The notes beneath the pieces were generated by a model. That model made no database searches and was not told the DNA's origin. It saw only the letters and a program-made list of their open reading frames with translations. DNA of 64,000 nucleotides, from positions 124,001 through 188,000 of the forward strand of contig NZ_PGTS01000004.1 of NCBI RefSeq assembly GCF_002844235.1, written 5' to 3'. Origin of the DNA: Thalassospira povalilytica (GTDB taxonomy: Bacteria; Pseudomonadota; Alphaproteobacteria; Rhodospirillales; Thalassospiraceae). The translations under genes were made by a program, and so were the position numbers. Shown piece after piece: positions 53,187 to 62,459 of the stretch (positions within the stretch are counted from its first letter, which is position 1; every line of letters begins with the position of its first letter).

Positions 53187-54218
53187 ATGAAAAAAAACAA
53201 TAAAACCACGATCAAAGAGATTGCCGAACGTGCAGGCGTTTCGCCGTCTACCGTGTCGCTCGTGCTGAATGGAAAAGGCGAAATTTCCGGAACCACCCGT
53301 TCGCGGGTTCTCGAGGTCGTGTCATCCCTGAACTACACGCCGCGCACACCGAAAAAACGCGCAACAACCCAGAAAACCATCAAGTTTCTCAAGATTGCCA
53401 AGCACGGTCATACGGTTAACCGCGACCACAGCCACTTCATTTCCGATTACATTGATGGCATGTCGCAAGAAGCGACGAGTCGGGGCTACAAATTACAGGT
53501 CCTGAGCTACGAGAATGTCACCGCAGACGACATTACCGACATTCTCGCGACCTCGGATGCGACCGCCGTCATCATCCTGGGCACGGAATTAAGCCGCGAA
53601 GACATTCAGAAAATCCAGGATCTGCACTTACCGATTGTTTTTATTGATACTTTCTATGATCTGGTCGAAGCCAATTTTGTCGATATGAACAATGGCGACG
53701 CGGTTTATACCGTTCTTGAGCACCTAAAAAGTCTTGGTTTTACTAAAATTGGCTATGTCGGCAGTGAAACCCAGACCCGGAACTTTGCCCTGCGCAAGGA
53801 CGCCTTTATCAGCAATATGGCGACCCTTGGCCTGCCGGTGGCCCCTGAACATGTACTGTCGATCGGATCAACGCTGTCATCGGCCTATGAGGACAGCGTT
53901 GATGCCCTGGGCAATGACATCGCCGAGGCCTATTTTTGTGCCAATGACATCATGGCCTATGGCTTTACCAAGGCGCTGAAGGAAAAAGGCTACAAGGTGC
54001 CCGAAGATGTCTCGGTGATCGGTTTTGACAACCTTCCCATGAGCATCACACTCGACCCGCCATTGACCACCATTGATGTGTCCAAACGCAAAATCGGCAG
54101 CATGGCGATCACAGTACTTGATGAGCTGATCAATGCCGACACCATGCCCCCTGCGGTCAAGGTGCTGGTTGGTGCGCAACTGATCAAACGCGCCAGCACG
54201 CGCCCCAAAAACGGATAG
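53187..54218 (+). CDS. LacI-family regulator
   Basis: 343 residues. The helix-turn-helix with hinge (TIKEIAERAGVSPSTVSLVLNGKGEISGTTRSRVLEVVSSLNY) is at residues 8-51; a ribose-binding-like effector domain follows (GFTKIGYVGSETQTRNFALRKDAF, DVSVIGFDNLPMS). A basic, Thr-rich linker (RTPKKRATTQKT) is longer than usual. Divergent from the ribose-type importer operon, which it probably controls with the imported sugar or its phosphate as effector. Confidence 0.92.
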   Translation: MKKNNKTTIKEIAERAGVSPSTVSLVLNGKGEISGTTRSRVLEVVSSLNYTPRTPKKRATTQKTIKFLKIAKHGHTVNRDHSHFISDYIDGMSQEATSRGYKLQVLSYENVTADDITDILATSDATAVIILGTELSREDIQKIQDLHLPIVFIDTFYDLVEANFVDMNNGDAVYTVLEHLKSLGFTKIGYVGSETQTRNFALRKDAFISNMATLGLPVAPEHVLSIGSTLSSAYEDSVDALGNDIAEAYFCANDIMAYGFTKALKEKGYKVPEDVSVIGFDNLPMSITLDPPLTTIDVSKRKIGSMAITVLDELINADTMPPAVKVLVGAQLIKRASTRPKNG

Positions 54219-54225
54219 CAGCACC

Positions 54226-54241
54226 CCCAAACCTGTTTGGG
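54226..54241. terminator. Small hairpin between convergent regulator genes
   Basis: CCCAAA and TTTGGG arms (6 bp) with a 4-nt loop, 8 nt after the LacI stop. No T-run follows. The remaining gap to 54399 is GC-rich and shows nothing further that I can name. Confidence 0.3.
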
Positions 54242-54399
54242 CCATCGGCGCGGATGCAGCAGGCGGCGTGACCGGATGATCGGGCCCACTGGACCTTCTG
54301 GGGCGTCTCTGGCCCAGCCCCCTCTGTCCTGCATGCCCCCGCCAACACCCGCCATCCAAGCCCGTTTGACCCCAGTTAGCCCACCAACCGACAAGACGG

Positions 54400-55284
54400 T
54401 CAGGAACTTTCACGCATCCGGGTTCTGAACTGGCGCGGTGTTTCCCCGGCCTGGGCGGAAAAGAACCGGGTGAAATAGGACGGGCTTGAAAATTCAAGCA
54501 TATAGGCGACCTCGGAAATCGGTAGATCGGAAAAAACCAGCTTGCGCTTGGCAGCCAGCAACAGGCGATCACTGATCATTTCCCCGGCTGTTTTGCCGGT
54601 AACCGTCTTGACCGTGCGGCTCAGATGGGTGGTGGTGACCGACAACATGCCGGCATAATCGGCCACCGAAAACTTGTCGGTTTCGTGCTGTTCAAGCAGA
54701 GTCTGGAACCGGTTGACCAGTTGCTGTTGGCGGCCCGATGACTGATCATTGAAATCGGGGTTGGCCGACAATCCGCGATTAAGCGAAATCAGCAACAACA
54801 TGAACAGGGATTCGAGTGCGACATTGCGCTCCTCGCCCAGTTTTTTATGTTCCTTTTCAACCTGCTGAACCAGTCCGAGCGTCTCGGTCAAAAGATCACG
54901 ATGCAACGCCCCGACAACCAGTTGCGGCCGCCCGATCCAGTTCTGGCACCAGCTGTTATGTTTGCCAATCCGCATCACATCAATGGTCGGAACCGTGATC
55001 ACCCAGCCATTCATGCCAACCTGATAGTCAAAGGCATGACTGCAAAGTGCGGGCAACCACACGATGGCCGGCCCGACGATATCGCGTGACAGGTAATCGA
55101 TTTGCCCCTTCACCCGTCCGTCGCCAAACACAAACATCTGGGCCAGACCTTCGTGATAATGCGGCTCGACCGACCAGCCGTGAATATGGCTGCGCTCGAC
55201 AATACGTTCGCAATTCAAAAAGCCGACATGATCGGACGGATCCCCCAAAACATAGCGTTCCCGATCAAGATGCGTCTGGGTCAT
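54400..55284 (-). CDS. AraC-family regulator, PobR-like
   Basis: 294 residues: an N-terminal cupin-like sensing domain (HIHGWSVEPHYHEGLAQMFVF, metal- or ligand-pocket-type His) and a C-terminal double helix-turn-helix ending TPRQFRTRMR (family end PxxYR/PRQFR). Members of this branch activate hydroxybenzoate catabolism. It is divergent from the aromatic operon and probably activates it; the inducer is inferred only from the pathway. Confidence 0.88.
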   Translation of the reverse strand: MTQTHLDRERYVLGDPSDHVGFLNCERIVERSHIHGWSVEPHYHEGLAQMFVFGDGRVKGQIDYLSRDIVGPAIVWLPALCSHAFDYQVGMNGWVITVPTIDVMRIGKHNSWCQNWIGRPQLVVGALHRDLLTETLGLVQQVEKEHKKLGEERNVALESLFMLLLISLNRGLSANPDFNDQSSGRQQQLVNRFQTLLEQHETDKFSVADYAGMLSVTTTHLSRTVKTVTGKTAGEMISDRLLLAAKRKLVFSDLPISEVAYMLEFSSPSYFTRFFSAQAGETPRQFRTRMRESS

Positions 55285-55442
55285 CGGCCATCCAAATGTT
55301 GAAATATTGAAATTTTAAATCCGTTGCGTGGCTTGTTCGAAACCCCGTGTCGCGGAACAATCACCGCAACATGGCGCACGGAAGACTTTGCACTCTTTCG
55401 TCAGAAAAACAAGGCATACCAAGCTAAATCGGGAGAACATCC

Positions 55443-56654
55443 ATGACAACCATTGCAATTGCGGGCGCTGGCATTGGCGGACTGACGGCGGCACTTTATC
55501 TACATCGCAAGGGCTTCGATGTGAAAGTTTTCGAAGCGGTAAAGGAAATCAAACCGCTGGGGGTCGGCATCAATGTCATGCCCCATTCGTCGAAATTGCT
55601 GCATGACCTTGGCTTGGGTGACAAACTTGACTTCACCGGCATTCGCACCCGCTGCATCGAATATCGCACCAAATTCGGGCATGTGATCCAGTCCGACCCG
55701 CGTTGCGTCGAAGCAGGCTTCCCCGCCCCGCAATATTCAATCCATCGCGGCGCCTTGCAGTTTCTGTTGCTGTCCGAAGTCCATAACCGCGTCGGCCCCG
55801 GATCGGTACAGACCGGCAACCCGGTTACCGGTTATCGTCAGAATGACGACGGGGTGACCGTTCTGTTTCAGGACGGATCGGAATTTGCCGCCGATTTCCT
55901 GATCGGCGCAGAAGGACTGCGTTCCCAAATTCGCCGGCAAATGCATCCCGACGAAGGCCCGCTGAAATATGAAGGCACCATGATGTTCCGCGGTGCTGTT
56001 GAAATGGACATGATCGGCGATGGCAAAACCATGGTGATTGCCGGGGATCACGATGTGAAATTCGTCACCTACCCGATCAGTGAAAAACTGCGCAAACAGG
56101 GCAAGGCACTGACAAACTGGGTGGCAGAACTGCGCCACAGCAGCCCGCGCCACATTGACGATGCCGACTGGACCCGCGGGGCAACGATTGATTACATCAC
56201 GCCGTTTCGCGAATTCCAGATGTGGGACATGAATTGCGCCGCCATCATGGAAGCAACCGACATCGTCACCGAATTCCCGATGGTTGATCGCGACCCGCTG
56301 GATTTCTGGACCGATGGGCGGGTGACCCTTTTGGGGGATGCGGCCCATCCGATGTATCCGATCGGCGCCAACGGGGCCAGCCAGGCCATTCTTGATGCCC
56401 ATATGCTGGCCGAATGTCTGGGGCAACAAAACAGTCCCGACGGACTTATCGCCTATGAAAACAACCGTCGTCCCGCCACGGCCAATGTCGTTCTCAGCAA
56501 CCGTCAGGGCGGCCCTGAACGGGTTCTTGATATCGCGGCATCGCGTGTCACCGGCCCCGATGACCGGATCGAAGACCTGATCACGCCCGAAGAACTCGAA
56601 CAGGTCGCAGCCGGGTATCGCAATGTCGCCGGTTTCCAGAAAAAGGCGGTGTGA
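55443..56654 (+). CDS. FAD-dependent aromatic monooxygenase
   Basis: 403 residues, class A flavoprotein hydroxylase: GAGIGGLTAALYLHRKGFDV (FAD, 7-26), the internal DG-type motif, and GDAAHPMYPIGANGASQAILDA (FAD ribityl). Enzymes of this group (salicylate, 4-hydroxybenzoate 1-hydroxylase, resorcinol types) hydroxylate a phenolic acid, sometimes with loss of CO2. In front of hydroxyquinol-type ring cleavage it would make hydroxyquinol or hydroquinone. It starts the operon; the next gene follows after 3 nt. Confidence 0.88.
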   Translation: MTTIAIAGAGIGGLTAALYLHRKGFDVKVFEAVKEIKPLGVGINVMPHSSKLLHDLGLGDKLDFTGIRTRCIEYRTKFGHVIQSDPRCVEAGFPAPQYSIHRGALQFLLLSEVHNRVGPGSVQTGNPVTGYRQNDDGVTVLFQDGSEFAADFLIGAEGLRSQIRRQMHPDEGPLKYEGTMMFRGAVEMDMIGDGKTMVIAGDHDVKFVTYPISEKLRKQGKALTNWVAELRHSSPRHIDDADWTRGATIDYITPFREFQMWDMNCAAIMEATDIVTEFPMVDRDPLDFWTDGRVTLLGDAAHPMYPIGANGASQAILDAHMLAECLGQQNSPDGLIAYENNRRPATANVVLSNRQGGPERVLDIAASRVTGPDDRIEDLITPEELEQVAAGYRNVAGFQKKAV

Positions 56655-56657
56655 TCC

Positions 56658-57743
56658 ATGTCGATTTTCAATGTGGGCTTTGACCGCCAAGGCACCGCCG
56701 TCCAGGTCCGTTTCCAAAAGGGCGGGCGTTCCGACCTTGGCCCCGAACTTGATGCCATCAAGGCAAAACGGCCACTGGTTCTGACCACTCCGGAACAGGT
56801 TGATCAGGGCGAAGCCCTTCTGGACACGCTTGCCGGTCGCGCAGCCGGTCTTTATACCCGCGCCACCATGCACACGCCGGTTGATATCACCCGGGATGCG
56901 CTGGAAACGGTCAAGAAATCCAAAGCAGATTGCGTGATTGCCATTGGCGGCGGATCGACGATCGGACTGGGCAAGGCGATTGCCTATCACACCGATCTGC
57001 CACAAATCGTGTTGCCCACCACCTATGCCGGGTCCGAAGCAACCCCGGTTCTGGGGCAGACCGAAAACGGGGTCAAATCGACCCTGAAATCCGAACGCGT
57101 CCAGCCCGAAGCCATCCTTTATGATGCGGAACTTGTGCGCAGCCTGCCGGTTCCGATGTCGGTCACGAGCGGTCTGAACGCCATGGCGCATGCGGTCGAA
57201 GCCCTTTACGCCCGCGATGCCAACCGCCTTTCAAGTGAACTTGCACTTTCGGGTTTGCGGGCCTTTGTCACCGGTCTTCCGGTGGTGGTGTCATCGCCTG
57301 ATGATCTGGATGCCCGTGAAGACACCCTGTTCGGGGCCTGGACATGCGGGGCGGTGCTGGCACAGGTTGGCATGGCCTTGCATCACAAACTTTGTCACAC
57401 TCTTGGCGGTACCCTGAACTTACCGCACGCGGCGACCCATGCGATCATACTTCCGCATGCCACCGCCTATAACGAAGCCGCTGCACCTGAAAAACTCGCC
57501 CCGCTTGCTGCCATTCTTGGCAGCGATACCGCTGGCGGCGGGCTTTTTGATTTTGCCGGAAAACTTGGCGCACCGACGGATTTGAAGTCCCTTGGCGTTG
57601 CCGAGCGTGATCTGGACCGGGTTGCTGATCTGGCTGTGCAAAATCCCTACTGGAATCCTGTCGCAATCGAACGCCGGGCCATTCGGGCCCTGCTGCAAAA
57701 TGCCTATGACGGGGTTCGTCCAGAAACGGGAGTCACATCATGA
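56658..57743 (+). CDS. Maleylacetate reductase
   Basis: 361 residues of the iron-alcohol-dehydrogenase family, short maleylacetate-reductase type. GGGSTIGLGKAIAYHTDLPQIVLPTTYAGSEATPVLGQTE is the family signature; metal/catalytic His lie in MAHAVEAL, LHHKLCHTLGG and LPHATAYN. It reduces maleylacetate to 3-oxoadipate with NAD(P)H, the step after hydroxyquinol cleavage. Its end overlaps the dioxygenase start by 4 nt. Confidence 0.93.
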   Translation: MSIFNVGFDRQGTAVQVRFQKGGRSDLGPELDAIKAKRPLVLTTPEQVDQGEALLDTLAGRAAGLYTRATMHTPVDITRDALETVKKSKADCVIAIGGGSTIGLGKAIAYHTDLPQIVLPTTYAGSEATPVLGQTENGVKSTLKSERVQPEAILYDAELVRSLPVPMSVTSGLNAMAHAVEALYARDANRLSSELALSGLRAFVTGLPVVVSSPDDLDAREDTLFGAWTCGAVLAQVGMALHHKLCHTLGGTLNLPHAATHAIILPHATAYNEAAAPEKLAPLAAILGSDTAGGGLFDFAGKLGAPTDLKSLGVAERDLDRVADLAVQNPYWNPVAIERRAIRALLQNAYDGVRPETGVTS

Positions 57744-58582
57744 CCGGCTTTTTCACCGAAGAAAATTCAGCCCAGACCGTCAATGCCCGGATGGGCGATG
57801 ACATTGACCCGCGTCTGAAAACCATCATGGCCGCACTGGTCAAACATTTGCACGCCTTCGTCAAGGACGTCGAACTGACCGAAGACGAATGGAACAGCGC
57901 CATCGCGTTTCTGACCAAAACCGGTCAGATCTGTAGCACCGAACGCCAGGAATACATTCTTCTAAGCGACGTTCTGGGTGTCTCTATGCTGGTCGATGCG
58001 ATCAATAACCGGCGCCCGGACGGTGCCACCGAAAACACTGTGTTTGGTCCCTTCCACGTCAAGGACGCACCGGTCCGCCAGATGGGCGACAGCATCTCGC
58101 TTGATGGCAAAGGCGAGCCCTGCCTGTTTACCGGCCGGGTTCTTGATCTGGATGGCAATCCGGTCAAAGGGGCTAAAATTGATGTCTGGTCGGACAATGC
58201 CGATGGCTATTACGACGTCCAGCAACCTGACAGTCAGCCCAAATGGAACAATCGCGGCATCTTCGTCACCGGTTCGGACGGCGCATACAGTTTCGTCGGC
58301 ATCAAGCCGGTCAGCTACCCGATCCCTGATGACGGCCCGGTTGGCAAGATGCTGGCAGCCCTTGGACGCCATCCGTTTCGCCCGGCCCATACCCATTTTC
58401 TGGTTACCGCACCGGGATATCAGAAACTGGTGACTCACACCTTTGTCGGGGACGACCCGTATCTGGCATCCGACACGGTATTTGGCGTCAAGGAAACCCT
58501 TGTTGCCCCGTTCGAACCCAACCCGGATGGCGTCACAAAATGGGTATCGAAATTTGACTTCATTCTGGTGCCCGAAACCTGA
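57740..58582 (+). CDS. Intradiol ring-cleavage dioxygenase, hydroxyquinol 1,2-dioxygenase-like
   Basis: 280 residues. The N-terminal helical dimerisation part is followed by the beta-sandwich. Iron ligands fit Y158 (ADGYYDVQ), Y193 (VSYPIP), H217 and H219 (RPAHTHF). The ATENTVFGPFHVKDAP stretch is typical of the hydroxyquinol subgroup, which cuts hydroxyquinol to maleylacetate with O2. Maleylacetate reductase next door supports this over catechol dioxygenase. Confidence 0.93.
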   Translation: MTGFFTEENSAQTVNARMGDDIDPRLKTIMAALVKHLHAFVKDVELTEDEWNSAIAFLTKTGQICSTERQEYILLSDVLGVSMLVDAINNRRPDGATENTVFGPFHVKDAPVRQMGDSISLDGKGEPCLFTGRVLDLDGNPVKGAKIDVWSDNADGYYDVQQPDSQPKWNNRGIFVTGSDGAYSFVGIKPVSYPIPDDGPVGKMLAALGRHPFRPAHTHFLVTAPGYQKLVTHTFVGDDPYLASDTVFGVKETLVAPFEPNPDGVTKWVSKFDFILVPET

Positions 58583-58674
58583 CCGGGATGGCGCACCGCA
58601 TGAAACACCCGGCACAACAACCATCATAAAACGCTGCAACACCGAATTTGCGCAGCACAGGGAAGGAAATCGCA

Positions 58675-60126
58675 ATGAATATCGACATGCTTATCGGGGG
58701 CACCCCGACCCAATCGATCAGCAATGAAATGTTTGATCGCAAGAACCCCGTCACCGGCGAGGTCGTGACAACCGCACCCGCAGCCAAAAGTGGCGATGTC
58801 GACCTTGCAGTCAAGGCCGCGGCCGACGCGTTCAAGACCTGGTCGAAAACTGGCCCGTCGGAACGGCGCGCCATCCTGCTTAAGGTTGCCGAAGAATTTC
58901 AGGCAGCGGTTGCCGACTTCATGCAGATCGCCGCACAGGAAACCGGCGCAACCAAGGTCTGGCTTGGCTTCAATGTCAAAGTTGCATCGGGCATGATCCG
59001 CGAAGCTGCCGCCATGACCACCCAGCTCAAGGGTGAAGTCATTCCGACCGACAAGCCGGGATCGCTTGCCATGTCGGTGCGCCGCCCGGTTGGCGTACTG
59101 GTGGGCATGGCACCCTGGAACGCGCCGATTATTCTGGCGGTGCGTGCGGTTGTCATGGCGATTGCCTGTGGCAATACCGTGGTGCTCAAGGCATCCGAAC
59201 GCTGCCCGCATACCCACCGCCTGATTGCCGAAGTTTTCCAACGCGGCGGCCTGCCCAAGGGGGTGCTTAATGTCATTACCCATTCCGCCGATGACGCGCC
59301 CGAGGTTGTCTCGGCCCTGATTGCCCATCCCGATGTCAAACGGATCAATTTCACCGGATCGACCCGGGTCGGGCGCATCATTGCCGAACAGGCCGGCAAG
59401 CATCTTAAACCCGTGTTGCTTGAACTGGGTGGCAAGGCACCGCTGATTGTTCTTGAAGATGCCGATCTTGATGCCGCGGTTAATGCCTCCGCATTCGGGG
59501 CCTTCCTTAATCAGGGGCAAATCTGCATGTCGACCGAACGTATCATTGTCGATGACAGTATTGCTGATGAATTTGTCCGCCGCTTCGCCCAAAAGGCCAA
59601 ATCCCTGACCTGCGGGGATGCCAACAAGCAGGATGTCATTCTGGGATCAGTCGTTGATCGCGACATCATCGATCGGGTGCGTCATCTGGTTGATGATGCG
59701 ACGGGCAAGGGGGCTGTCATTGCATCGGGCGGCGTTCCTGATGACAGCACCATCATGCCGGCAACCATTGTCGACAAAGTCACACCGGATATGGACATCT
59801 ACCGGGATGAAAGTTTCGGTCCGGTTGTCGCGGTGCTGCGTGCCCGCGATGCCGATCACGCCATCGAACTGGCCAATGACAATGCGTATGGTTTGTCGGC
59901 ATCGGTTTTCGGATCGGATATCACCCGGGCGATGCGTGTTGCCGATGCCATTGAATCGGGTATCTGCCATATCAATGGCCCGACGGTTGCGGACGAAGCC
60001 CAGATGCCATTTGGCGGGGTGAAGGCATCGGGCTATGGCAAGTTCGGCAGCTTGCAGGGCATGGAACAGTTCACCGAACTGCGCTGGATCACCATCGAAG
60101 ATCCCCACCAGCATTATCCGTTCTGA
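58675..60126 (+). CDS. Aldehyde dehydrogenase, aromatic-aldehyde type
   Basis: 483 residues from the ATG at 58675 (AAGGAA 7 nt upstream; an earlier Met at 58648 lacks a site). Catalytic C284 in NQGQICMSTERIIVDD, Glu in LELGGKAP, and the NAD-binding FTGSTRVGRI. The QGQICMSTER pattern is shared with vanillin, benzaldehyde and salicylaldehyde dehydrogenases. It would oxidise the aldehyde made by the benzoylformate decarboxylase downstream. The gene follows the dioxygenase after 92 nt and ends before a terminator. Confidence 0.92.
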   Translation: MNIDMLIGGTPTQSISNEMFDRKNPVTGEVVTTAPAAKSGDVDLAVKAAADAFKTWSKTGPSERRAILLKVAEEFQAAVADFMQIAAQETGATKVWLGFNVKVASGMIREAAAMTTQLKGEVIPTDKPGSLAMSVRRPVGVLVGMAPWNAPIILAVRAVVMAIACGNTVVLKASERCPHTHRLIAEVFQRGGLPKGVLNVITHSADDAPEVVSALIAHPDVKRINFTGSTRVGRIIAEQAGKHLKPVLLELGGKAPLIVLEDADLDAAVNASAFGAFLNQGQICMSTERIIVDDSIADEFVRRFAQKAKSLTCGDANKQDVILGSVVDRDIIDRVRHLVDDATGKGAVIASGGVPDDSTIMPATIVDKVTPDMDIYRDESFGPVVAVLRARDADHAIELANDNAYGLSASVFGSDITRAMRVADAIESGICHINGPTVADEAQMPFGGVKASGYGKFGSLQGMEQFTELRWITIEDPHQHYPF

Positions 60127-60198
60127 CCTGACCGGGCCTTATCGCCATGCTTCTGATTGGGCCAGGCACGTCTTGATCTGACCCGATCGATCCAGTTT

Positions 60199-60235
60199 GC
60201 CGGTTGCCGATCCGTATGGGCAACCGGCCCCTTTT
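60199..60235 (+). terminator. Intrinsic terminator after the aldehyde dehydrogenase gene
   Basis: Perfect 10-bp stem (GCCGGTTGCC at 60199-60208, GGCAACCGGC at 60219-60228), 10-nt loop, then CCCCTTTT. It closes the monooxygenase-to-dehydrogenase transcript, so the decarboxylase may have its own promoter or rely on read-through. Confidence 0.7.
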
Positions 60236-60267
60236 CGCCACCTCATCGCAGCCAAGGATGCCAACGC

Positions 60268-61887
60268 ATGACATCTTCACTTAACGCCCGAAAATCCGGT
60301 GACTGGACAACTGTTCGCGAAGCAACGTTCGATTTCTTCCGTTCTGTCGGGGTCGATACGTTTTTTGGCAATCCGGGATCAACCGAACTGGCCATGCTCG
60401 ATCGCTGGCCTGAGGATATTCGCTATGTGCTGGGCCTGCATGAAGCATCGGTTGTTGGCATGGCTGACGGTTATGCGCGTGCCACCGGCAAGGCGGCCTT
60501 TGTCAATGTCCATTCGGCCGCCGGCCTTGGGCATGCACTTGGCAATGTCTATACGGCCTATCGCAACCGGGCACCGATGGTGATCATTGCCGGTCAGCAA
60601 TCGCGTGAACTGCTTCCCAATCAGTCGTTTCTTGGTGCCAGCAATGCCGCCGATTTTCCGAAACCCTATGTGAAATACAGCATCGAACCCGCCCGGGCCG
60701 AAGATGTGCCCGCCGCCATTGCCCATGCCTACCGGATTGCGATGCAGCGCCCTTATGGTCCGACCTTTGTTTCGGTTCCTGCCGATGACTGGAACGTGCG
60801 GTGCAAACCGCTTGTCCCGCGCCAGATATCGTCGAAGACCGCGCCTGATCCGCGCATGATTTCCGATGCGGCCACTACCATTTCATCTGCAAAATCGATT
60901 GCCTTTGTGGTTGGCGCTGAAGTCGACGAAGAAGGTGCGGGTGATGCGCTGGTTCGTCTGGTCGAACGTCTTCAGGCCCCGGTTTATGCCGCCCCCTTTG
61001 CTGCACGGGTTACATTCCCCGAACATCACGATCTGTTTGCCGGGTTCCTGCCCGCCGCCCCGGCCAAGGTTTCAAGCACCCTTACCAAATATGATCTGGT
61101 GATTGCTGTCGGGGCACCGGTCTTTACCTATCATGTGCCCGGTCCGTCCGATCTGCTCGACAGTGACACCACGATCATTCATTTGACCACCGACCCCGAT
61201 GCCGCATCTTCGGCCCCGCTTGGTACCAGTATCGTCGGAAGTCTTGCATTCGGGTTACCGATGCTGGCTGATCTGGTTGATGTCCGCCCGGCACGCAGCG
61301 AACCTTTTGCCCGCCCGAAACCGGTTGTTCCGGATCGCGGCACGCATATTTCACCTGATTATTTCCTGCATCGCCTTGGGCGGGAAATGACCGACGATAC
61401 GGTTCTGTTTGAAGAAACCCCATCCGTGCGCCCTGCCTTGCAGGATCATGTCCGCATTGCGAACTGGAACCGCTTCTTTACCATGGCCAGCGGCGGGCTT
61501 GGTTATGGCCTGCCCGGTGCGGTCGGCTTCGGGCTTGCCCAACCCGATCAAAAGGTCATTTGCCTGATCGGTGATGGATCATTCATGTATTCCCCCCAGG
61601 CCCTTTGGACCGCAGTTCAGCATGATCAGGATCTTGCGGTGATTATCCTTAATAACGGGGGCTATGGCGCGATGCGATCCTTTAGCAAGGTTTTGCAGGT
61701 GCGCGATGTGCCGGGGATCGAACTTCGGGGACTTGATTTTGTCGAACTTGCACGCGGCATGGGCTGCCCGGCCGACCGTGTAACGTCATCTGATGAGCTT
61801 GATGCCCGGTTTGCGTCCTTCATGGCGCAAAGCGGTCCGCGGCTTCTTGAAGTCGTGATCGATCCGGAAATCCAGATTTTGTATTAG
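60268..61887 (+). CDS. mdlC: Benzoylformate decarboxylase (ThDP-dependent)
   Basis: 539 residues from the ATG at 60268. All catalytic residues of Pseudomonas MdlC can be matched: S38 (FFGNPGST), the cofactor Glu E59, H82 (NVHSAAG) and H289 (PVFTYH). ThDP binding is seen in IGDGSFMYSP and NNGGYGAM. The reaction is aryl glyoxylate to aryl aldehyde plus CO2. No mandelate racemase or dehydrogenase gene is visible, so the glyoxylate must come from elsewhere. Confidence 0.93.
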   Translation: MTSSLNARKSGDWTTVREATFDFFRSVGVDTFFGNPGSTELAMLDRWPEDIRYVLGLHEASVVGMADGYARATGKAAFVNVHSAAGLGHALGNVYTAYRNRAPMVIIAGQQSRELLPNQSFLGASNAADFPKPYVKYSIEPARAEDVPAAIAHAYRIAMQRPYGPTFVSVPADDWNVRCKPLVPRQISSKTAPDPRMISDAATTISSAKSIAFVVGAEVDEEGAGDALVRLVERLQAPVYAAPFAARVTFPEHHDLFAGFLPAAPAKVSSTLTKYDLVIAVGAPVFTYHVPGPSDLLDSDTTIIHLTTDPDAASSAPLGTSIVGSLAFGLPMLADLVDVRPARSEPFARPKPVVPDRGTHISPDYFLHRLGREMTDDTVLFEETPSVRPALQDHVRIANWNRFFTMASGGLGYGLPGAVGFGLAQPDQKVICLIGDGSFMYSPQALWTAVQHDQDLAVIILNNGGYGAMRSFSKVLQVRDVPGIELRGLDFVELARGMGCPADRVTSSDELDARFASFMAQSGPRLLEVVIDPEIQILY

Positions 61888-61951
61888 CCCCGCGTCACAA
61901 TGCCACCCAAACCGTTCAACCATTCCCCATGTTAAAACCGCCGGTAACCCC

Positions 61952-62284
61952 ATGCCCAATGCCAAACTTTATGTCGATCACAGCGTCTGGACCGAAAATC
62001 AGGCCGAACTGCACGGATCATTGCCCAAACTTCGCGATATCCTGTGCCAGCGGCTGAATGTTGCCCCGAACGCCTGTCAGCTGGCGCTGATCCCGGTTTA
62101 CGGCCTTGCCGATCAGCCCGCCATCAATATCGAACTGCATATCATGCCCCATCCCAAGCGCACCCGGGATCTGCTTGAAACCCTTGGCGGGGATCTTCAA
62201 GCCATGATCGGGGATCTGGCCGGTTGCCCGTGTGCTGTACGCATCGCGACCCTTGATCGGCAAACCTATGTTGCGTTGAAATAG
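61952..62284 (+). CDS. Tautomerase, 5-carboxymethyl-2-hydroxymuconate isomerase-like
   Basis: 110 residues. The second residue is Pro (MPNAKLYVDHSVW), so the mature protein would carry the catalytic N-terminal proline of the tautomerase superfamily. The pattern fits the CHMI branch more than 4-oxalocrotonate tautomerases. It follows the decarboxylase after 64 nt and precedes a strong terminator; the substrate in this setting is unclear, because hydroxyquinol cleavage by the intradiol route does not need an isomerase of this type. Confidence 0.8.
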   Translation: MPNAKLYVDHSVWTENQAELHGSLPKLRDILCQRLNVAPNACQLALIPVYGLADQPAINIELHIMPHPKRTRDLLETLGGDLQAMIGDLAGCPCAVRIATLDRQTYVALK

Positions 62285-62311
62285 CACCAAACCCGCCGTA
62301 ATGCACATCTG

Positions 62312-62350
62312 ATAACCGCCTGCTGTCCCGGTGATGGCAGGCGGTTATTT
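62312..62350 (+). terminator. Intrinsic terminator after the tautomerase gene
   Basis: Perfect 12-bp stem (ATAACCGCCTGC at 62312-62323, GCAGGCGGTTAT at 62337-62348) with a 13-nt loop and a short TTT tail. Confidence 0.65.
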
Positions 62351-62459
62351 CAGGAATCCCGGCCATTGCGCGATCATCAGGGTTTCGCACAGTTTAACTA
62401 TGAAAATGCGAAGCATTCCTATATGAAGAAGGGGCCACTTTTTCCTTGGAATCCCCTTG

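Noticed and set aside
61952-62284. 4-Oxalocrotonate tautomerase
   Set aside because: At 110 residues it is too long for that 62-residue family; the CHMI branch matches length and layout.
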